A DNA stretch of 64,000 nt from Pezicula radicicola (Eukaryota > Ascomycota > Leotiomycetes > Helotiales > Dermateaceae): NCBI GenBank assembly GCA_003008705.1, contig PDUO01000015.1:873290-937289 (forward strand). Reading direction: 5' to 3'. Below, piece after piece: positions 58,168 through 64,000 of this stretch. The notes under the pieces are model-generated. The model was not told where the DNA came from, did no database searches, and saw nothing but the letters and a program-made list of their open reading frames with translations. The position numbers and the translations under genes are program-made. Positions within the stretch are counted from its first letter, which is position 1, and each line of letters begins with the position of its first letter.

Positions 58168-61100
58168 ATGCGTATCGGAATAAGGGTCCAGCTTGGACTG
58201 CTAGTCCTGCTGGCCGCTATTGTACCACTGGCGGTCCTGTCAATTGCCGTCTGGTTCAACAATCGGAACTTCGTGATCTCCGTCACATCGAGGGAGCTTT
58301 CACTGACGGCGAGTCTCAAAGCAGCCGAAATTGCCGCTGACATACTGCTGCTACAATCAACATGCGCAACCATTGTGACTCGGATATTGCTACAGGACGC
58401 CATCAAGAACTTCTACAAGGGAAACCTTTCAGTAGATAACTGGACAGCCGCAGAAAGTGATGTCTCTGGTGCACTCGCAAGTGGTGGCCTTTCGGCTCTC
58501 CTACAAGTTAAAATATTCTCGAGAAACGGTACTGGAAATCCATATGGCCTCCTCAATATTACTGCAAATCTGACAGATGCGGATATTTTCCTACCATTGT
58601 ACACGTACCCGAACGGAACTCATTACAAACTTGGAGACGCAGGACTTGGCTACCCGCCGCCGTTATATCCAAATGTCACCTACACCTCCACGAATGTGAC
58701 TGATCCCTCGGATCCTACCACTAATGGCTCTCTGGCCTCGGCATTTTCAGATTTCCCTTTGAATAGCACCTCAGTACTGTTCCTGGGCCCTCTACAGGTC
58801 AATTCTACGTACGCTATGGTGTCCATCACCTTACCAATAGTTGACAACACCGACAAGACTACAGTACTGGCCTACATGACTGTCGTCGCAGCAGCTACTG
58901 CTTTGATTGATGTGACTACTTCGCAAGAGGGACTTGGGAACACAGGCATAGTCCTACTTGTTGGGCCTAACCGGCGAGTAAATCACTTCAGGTACCCGGA
59001 CCGACCAGCTACTGTTAGTTACAAGCCAAATATCACTGAGCTTGATACTGCATCAGTTAAATACGTCTTTCCTCCACATGTTGTGAGTGGCCAAAGTGAC
59101 AGGCATTCGACATATAATACACAGATCCTGACCTCCAGTACAAACACCACCAACTTCAGTATGGGTTCATACCCAGCTGCAGTAGCTGGATTCTCAAGTC
59201 AGAGCCAAGCGGTCAATAACGCAAGTAGAATTCTCTCAACACACAATGAGAATGGGGCTTCGGTAGCTGTAGGGTATGCTCGACCGGATTCTCCCTTGGT
59301 AGATTGGCTTCTAATCATCGAGCAAGCACATTCGGAGGCTTGGGGCCCTATTGCCAACTTGAGGCATATCATTTTGGCTTGTGTCTTTGGGACGATTGGT
59401 GGGGTCTTGTTCTTAACGATTCCTGTAGTTCATTATAGTATTGCGCCAATCCGCAGACTACGCGATGCAACAGAGAAGTCGATAGCTCCTTCTGGAGATG
59501 CGCTCAATGGCAGCATCCGTTCCGAGAGGCTAGACGGTTTAGACGACTACTCTGATGATGAAATTGGGGACGAAGAGAACGCTGGCAACATCTCCCAAGC
59601 ATCTAAGAAGAAACCGGGCTTCTTCGTACGTATGAGACGACTGAGAAGGAATGGGAGACGCAGATCGAGCAAAACAGAACGGACTGAAGAAGAACGGCGG
59701 CGCGCATTCAAAATCCCCGGGAAGGTGCGGGATCGGAAACACTTTATCAAGGATGAACTTACCGACCTAACCACAACGTTCAATGAGATGACGGATGAAT
59801 TGATGGGGCAGTACGAGAGGCTGGAAGAAAAGGTAGCCCAACGGACACAGGAATTAGAACTCAGCAAAAAGGCTGCAGAGGCCGCCAATGAGAGCAAGAC
59901 CTTGTTCATCGCAAATATCTCTCACGAACTTAAGACTCCCCTAAATGGAATTCTTGGAATGTGTGCGGTCTGCATGGGCGAGGAAGATCTTCCAAAGATA
60001 AAGCGCTCTCTACAGGTAGTATACAAGTCAGGAGACCTGCTTTTACATCTGCTCAATGATCTATTGACTTTCAGCAAAAACCAGATTGGGCAACAATTGA
60101 GCTTGGAAGAGAAAGAGTTCCGGTTGTCAGACGTCAAAACACAACTTCGTACAATTTTCGACAAACAAATTCGAGAAGGCCACATCAACTTCTCTGTAAA
60201 GTACGTAAGTGCCGACAGTATAGATAAGAATCCTGAAATGCAGCTGTCCGAGAAAGAGTTACCCGCCATTGGTCCACATGGTCTTGGCCGACTAAAAGAC
60301 ATGTGTTTGTGGGGGGATCAACATAGAATTCTCCAGGTAATCATCAATCTTGTCAGCAACAGTCTCAAGTTCACTCCAGAGGGTGGAACAGTAGCGGTTC
60401 GGATCAAGTGTCTTGGTGAAGCCGAAACCCCAGACAGTAGCAGGAAATCCGTTGGCTCAAAGGATAGCTCATGGCGAGAATCAAGGACATCCAGGAATCG
60501 ACACCGCAATGGGTCTGGCTCCAATAATTCACAGACATCGAGATCTGGACCCTCGAATGGGGCTCCGAAGCAAGCAGGAACTGCCTTGGTCATCAATCCA
60601 ATGGATCCCAAAGCGACCCACCATGTCCAAGTCAGAGACCGCTCACGCACACCACCACCACCCGGTGCCAGGACATTGATCTTTGAATTTGAAGTTGAGG
60701 ACACTGGTCCTGGAATTCCTGAGCATCTGCAACAAACCGTCTTTGAACCCTTTGTTCAAGGTGATCTAGGACTCAGCAAGAAATACGGTGGTACTGGTCT
60801 CGGCCTCAGTATCTGCTCGCAACTTGCTACTCTTATGGGTGGTGGGATTACTCTCCATAGTACACCGGGCAAAGGCTCACGTTTCACCATGAAAATCCCC
60901 TTGAAATTTGTGAAGGAGAGAGCTCCTAGTACCTCAAGTATGGGTAAGTACCGGTCTGGCACATGTTATTTGGACTAAAGACAGTTGCTAACTAGACTTC
61001 ATAGGTTCTGATCCTCAAACATCACGTCCTGGATCTCGTCCGCTTAGTGCATCCTCTGTTACACCTGATCATAGCACCAGAGCTCAAATAGGCGGTGATT

Positions 61101-61988
61101 CAACACCCAACCTTACAGCCGTCAAACCCATAAATTTCGAGAAGGATAAGCAACCACGCTTAGTCGGCCTAAGCCAGCCGTTCTTCGCTGCCACGACTAC
61201 GCCTTCGCCATCCCCCGGATCAGACCCCAAGAAGCAACTTGCTGCTCTCGAACACGTGGCAGCAGCCAAAGGACCAGAAGCTAAGCTTCGAGTATTAGTG
61301 GCCGAAGACAATCTTGTGAATCAGGAAGTCGTACTCCGGTGAGTTCCAATAATCCACGCTAGCTCGTTTGGAGACCTTTTCTGGGATGAGACTAATCATT
61401 CTTAGCATGCTTAAACTCGAGGATATATACGACGTTGTTGTTGCGAAGGATGGTCAAGAAGCCTATGATTTGGTCAAACAAAGCATGGACAAAGGCCAAT
61501 ACTTCAATCTTATTTTCATGGATATTCAGGTAAGTGCCCAAACAATGGCCTTTGTGTCTAGTCAGTCTAACTTTATAGATGCCAAATTTGGACGGTTTAC
61601 AGAGTACACGCCTGATTCGGCAAATGGGATATTCAGCCCCCATTGTAGCTCTCACCGCTTTCTCAGAGGAAAGCAACGTCAAAGAATGCTATGCTTCTGG
61701 CATGGACATGTTCTTGAGGTGAGGAAAAGTTCCGTTCCGCAATATAAAATCACATGCTAATATCTATCAAGTAAACCTATCCGTAGGCCCGCTCTGAAGC
61801 AAGTCCTGAAGAAGTTTGCGACGATTCCAGAAGAGACTGAAACCAATGAGAGCGGTTCGTTGACAAGGAAAAGCACTCCTGAAAAGGAGACGCTTACGCT
61901 AACCAACGAGGTTGGACCATCCCAACCATCCCAGCCATCCCAGCCTCCTCTCAATGTTGGGGCCGCTACCACCGACGAACACCAATAA
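58168..61988 (+). CDS. SLN1: Sln1-type osmosensing hybrid histidine kinase (group VI)
   Basis: Exons 58168-60943, 61005-61338, 61406-61529, 61579-61718 and 61772-61988 give 1196 residues in frame. The ATG was chosen because it opens MRIGIRVQL and the first membrane helix ([20 protein letters not shown]). A large, sequon-rich extracellular domain follows, then a second helix ([20 protein letters not shown]) and a HAMP-like linker. A coiled coil precedes the kinase core. The phospho-acceptor is His586 ([12 protein letters not shown]). ATP-binding boxes are [25 protein letters not shown] and GGTGLGLSI. The C-terminal receiver has [17 protein letters not shown], the acceptor Asp1076 in FMDIQMPNLDG, and SKPI. 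Order and topology match yeast Sln1, which passes phosphate to Ypd1 and on to Ssk1 and Skn7 to control the Hog1 pathway. The receiver is spread over four exons. Every catalytic residue is present. Confidence 0.96.
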
Positions 61989-63113
61989 TAACACCACTCT
62001 TCTATACAGCACTGCTTTCAGCTGCTAACCTATAATAATTTTTGAAGCCACGATTCTCTTTTGTCGGCGCTAGAGGCCAGGGCGTTACAGTGCGGACATA
62101 CGAAAAGCATCGGGGGAATACCAGGCAAAGAGGCTCGCTATTACATGCGAGGCGTCTTTATTGCATGACGGGGTATCTGGGGCATTTGTTTTTAATTACA
62201 GAGGGAGGATGGACATGACGTTCCGTCCCATCGCCAATTTTTGGCCAGAAAATTAGTTTGGATTTATTCCTTTAATGTGTTGAGCCAGGGGGTGCATGAG
62301 CTTGCGCGGGCTCTGTACTCACTGTTCCAGGCCGATAGTGGCCTTTTTCTTCGATGACGAGATGGATGAGCATAATGGAGTAGAGATGTTTCTGCGTGTT
62401 TTAGGAGAAGAAAGCAACGCAGAGACTTGTACGGAGTACTTAAGAGACAGCTGCAACGCAGAATCAGAATGCTGCACGAGTTCGCACTCTCAAGACCTAT
62501 GTGCAATTGAGTGAATGTATCCCGTTGGTCCATTCTGTAACGTCGCAATCCCTCTTCGATAAGCCAAGTTGTAGAGTAGCGACAGCCTCCGTATAACTCG
62601 GTGCTTAATGGCGTCAAGTATCTTTGCAACAACTCTCAAACAGAATCTCTCGTACCTTCGTTCATTACTGTACAATAGAGAGCTACCGAGCCTCAGGATT
62701 ATGTTAGGTTCGGATGTTTGAAGGTTCGGCTCAGCACCTGCGTGTCATTGCGTCCCGGAAGCTTAAAGCAAGCTGTCGGTACTGAAGTCGTTCTCACGGT
62801 ACTTGTACCGCATGTCTCAAGTAGAGGCTTAAAATTCGTTGGCACTTTACCTGTGCTGGCAATGCCAAAATGCGTAAGTTCTCTGTATCGAGTCGGGTGG
62901 TGTTCTGTCCGGTATATGTCGTGTGTATAGCAGGTCACATTTTCATCTCATTACTCTAGTGGCCACTACACTATGATACCTCCGTACCAGGTTGACCGTT
63001 GACCGTTAGGCGATTCCTAAAATGATCAATCAATCCGAAGTGCAGGTACGAGTACGAATGAATGCGAGTCTGGGGAAGCAATCTGCTGCGTCGCTTATTT
63101 TCATGCAAATCCA

Positions 63114-63138
63114 CCATCCATCCATCCATCCATCCATC
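63114..63138 (+). repeat. (CCAT)n microsatellite
   Basis: About six perfect CCAT units in a row. Confidence 0.85.
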
Positions 63139-63154
63139 GCAGATCCTCCTTCTC

Positions 63155-63158
<4 letters not shown>

Positions 63159-63224
<66 letters not shown>
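63159..63224 (+). repeat. (CT)33 microsatellite
   Basis: A perfect 66-bp CT tract, 20 bp after the CCAT tract and about 430 bp before the ATG of the last gene. In leader or promoter regions CT tracts often influence transcription start; its effect here is unknown. Confidence 0.9.
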
Positions 63225-63227
<3 letters not shown>

Positions 63228-63652
63228 CCTCTTTCTCCCTAATTGGCTTATCCTCATAAACACCCTCTTCATTGTACCCACAGACTTGCAGCTTTTCTGC
63301 ATGGCTCTACATTATTAGAGCGCTGTCTTATACCTACGGAAGTACGTACTGTACGTCGCACTGGACGGGAGTACCGTTACCGTTCCTGATCTTGAGCCCA
63401 CCTTACAGTACTGTACCAAAAATAATTGGCGAGTCTTCTGCGTTTCATTCTTGATTATCCGCCCCTCTTTTTCAAACCTGTAAACGTTTTCTGAGCGAAT
63501 ACGACCAAATGCGAGGAGGTCCCTCGGCATTCGTCTGATGTTGCCTCTCTTCCATTCTTGTATATCATTCGAGACTTCCCTAAAGCCACGGACTGCTCTC
63601 TTTCAATCATCTCAAAAACCCAAAAACTCAAAAATCTTAAATCTTTCCCAAT

Positions 63653-64000
63653 ATGTTCGAAAACAACATCATGATACTACTTTTGGTGCCTGCGGGCTTG
63701 GCACTCTACACACTCTGGTCTTTATCAACGCTTTGGAAGAACTTACGTCTGGCGAAAGGCTTAAGTGTACCTATTGTCATTTCGCCCTTCTCACCTATGA
63801 ACGTTGGATGGATGATCTTGAAAAGAATTTTTGGCCCAGGCTTGTCTGCTAGGCTGGCCACAGTGTTCCATATGCTTAAATATGAACCGGTTCGTAAAAT
63901 CTTCTGCAGAGCAGAACTTACCCCATTATAAGCAGATTGTACTTGCGAGACACATCTTTGCCCTCCAAAAGCGTCTTGGTGGCTCGGAATTATCGAAAAA
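63653..64000 (+). CDS. probable cytochrome P450, N-terminal part (cut by window end)
   Basis: ATG 63653 opens FENNIMILLLVPAGLALYTLWSLSTLW, a membrane anchor, followed by KNLRLAKGLSVPIVISPFSPMNVGW. This arrangement (N-terminal helix, then a short basic linker, then a VPxVxxPxxP-like stretch) is typical of fungal microsomal P450s. A GTTCGT donor at about 63891 after KYEP and an AG near 63934 suggest an intron of about 45 bp before IVLARHIFALQKRLG, but the exon beyond runs off the end. The heme-binding motif lies outside the window, so the family call is provisional. The gene is preceded by the CT microsatellite. Confidence 0.5.

Larger units (their letters stand above)
61989..63652. other. spacer with microsatellites
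   Basis: 3' flank of the kinase gene and upstream region of the last gene. It holds a TACGGAGTA word (62430-62438), (CCAT)n at 63114-63138 and a CT tract at 63159-63224. The frames on both strands over the CT tract encode Ser-Leu or Arg-Glu repeats only and are not genes. Confidence 0.6.

Noticed and set aside
63022..63318. Frames over the CT microsatellite on both strands
   Set aside because: They encode only Leu-Ser or Arg-Glu dipeptide runs caused by the repeat.
1..64000. tRNA, rRNA, CRISPR arrays, transposase genes, telomere repeats
   Set aside because: I looked for B-box-like GTTCGANNC with a matching A-box, long inverted or direct terminal repeats, integrase or transposase motifs and TTAGGG arrays, and found none that I could support by eye.

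Overview
The window is nuclear DNA of a filamentous ascomycete (Pezizomycotina). Genes carry short introns of about 50-160 bp with GTRNGT donors, CTAAY branch sites and YAG acceptors. Intergenic spacers are long and AT-rich. The protein complement is typically ascomycete: an ORMDL protein, dynactin p150, a group VI Sln1-type histidine kinase, 2EXR and F-box proteins, and a CCG-6-like GPI protein. A Leotiomycete-like genome is the best guess from protein style and base composition, but this is inference. I assembled exons by hand from splice signals and reading-frame continuity; all the multi-exon models below close in frame.

Layout. At 1-6.7 kb there is one hypothetical ORF and an N-terminally anchored alpha/beta hydrolase. 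At 6.7-12.1 kb there is a group of secreted hydrolases: a pectin methylesterase on + (6754-7910), a secreted HNH/DUF1524 nuclease on - (8681-9533) and a GPI-type acid phosphatase on - (10543-12100). The last two each carry a CACGTG box 260 bp upstream of the ATG. At 12.8-27.1 kb, all on -, are an acidic nuclear-looking protein, dynactin p150Glued (15698-19270 and 19326-19736), a decayed F-box gene (20994-22302) and a 1348-aa disordered protein (23001-27102). At 27.1-36 kb genes are sparse: a conserved unknown, a small Cys-containing protein and a CCG-6-like GPI protein.

At 36-46 kb are housekeeping genes: ORMDL, a five-zinc-knuckle RNA-binding protein, a 2EXR protein, V-ATPase subunit c and Snu13. 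The last two diverge from a spacer of about 0.4 kb. At 46.7-53.5 kb are a stand-alone class I terpene synthase, the Bmt6-like 25S rRNA methyltransferase and a large F-box/LRR-like protein. A gene-free stretch of about 4.6 kb precedes the SLN1-type hybrid histidine kinase (58168-61988). The window ends in the first exon of a probable cytochrome P450.

Functional themes are plant-polymer and phosphate scavenging (esterase, nuclease, phosphatase), osmosensing through the kinase, sphingolipid control (ORMDL), vacuolar acidification, snoRNP/spliceosome and rRNA modification, and one orphan terpenoid enzyme. I saw no transposase, rRNA, tRNA or CRISPR array. Non-genic items of interest are recurring GAGTCGCT-type and TACGGAGTA motifs, a G-run cluster, a 14-bp MluI-type palindrome and a 66-bp CT microsatellite.
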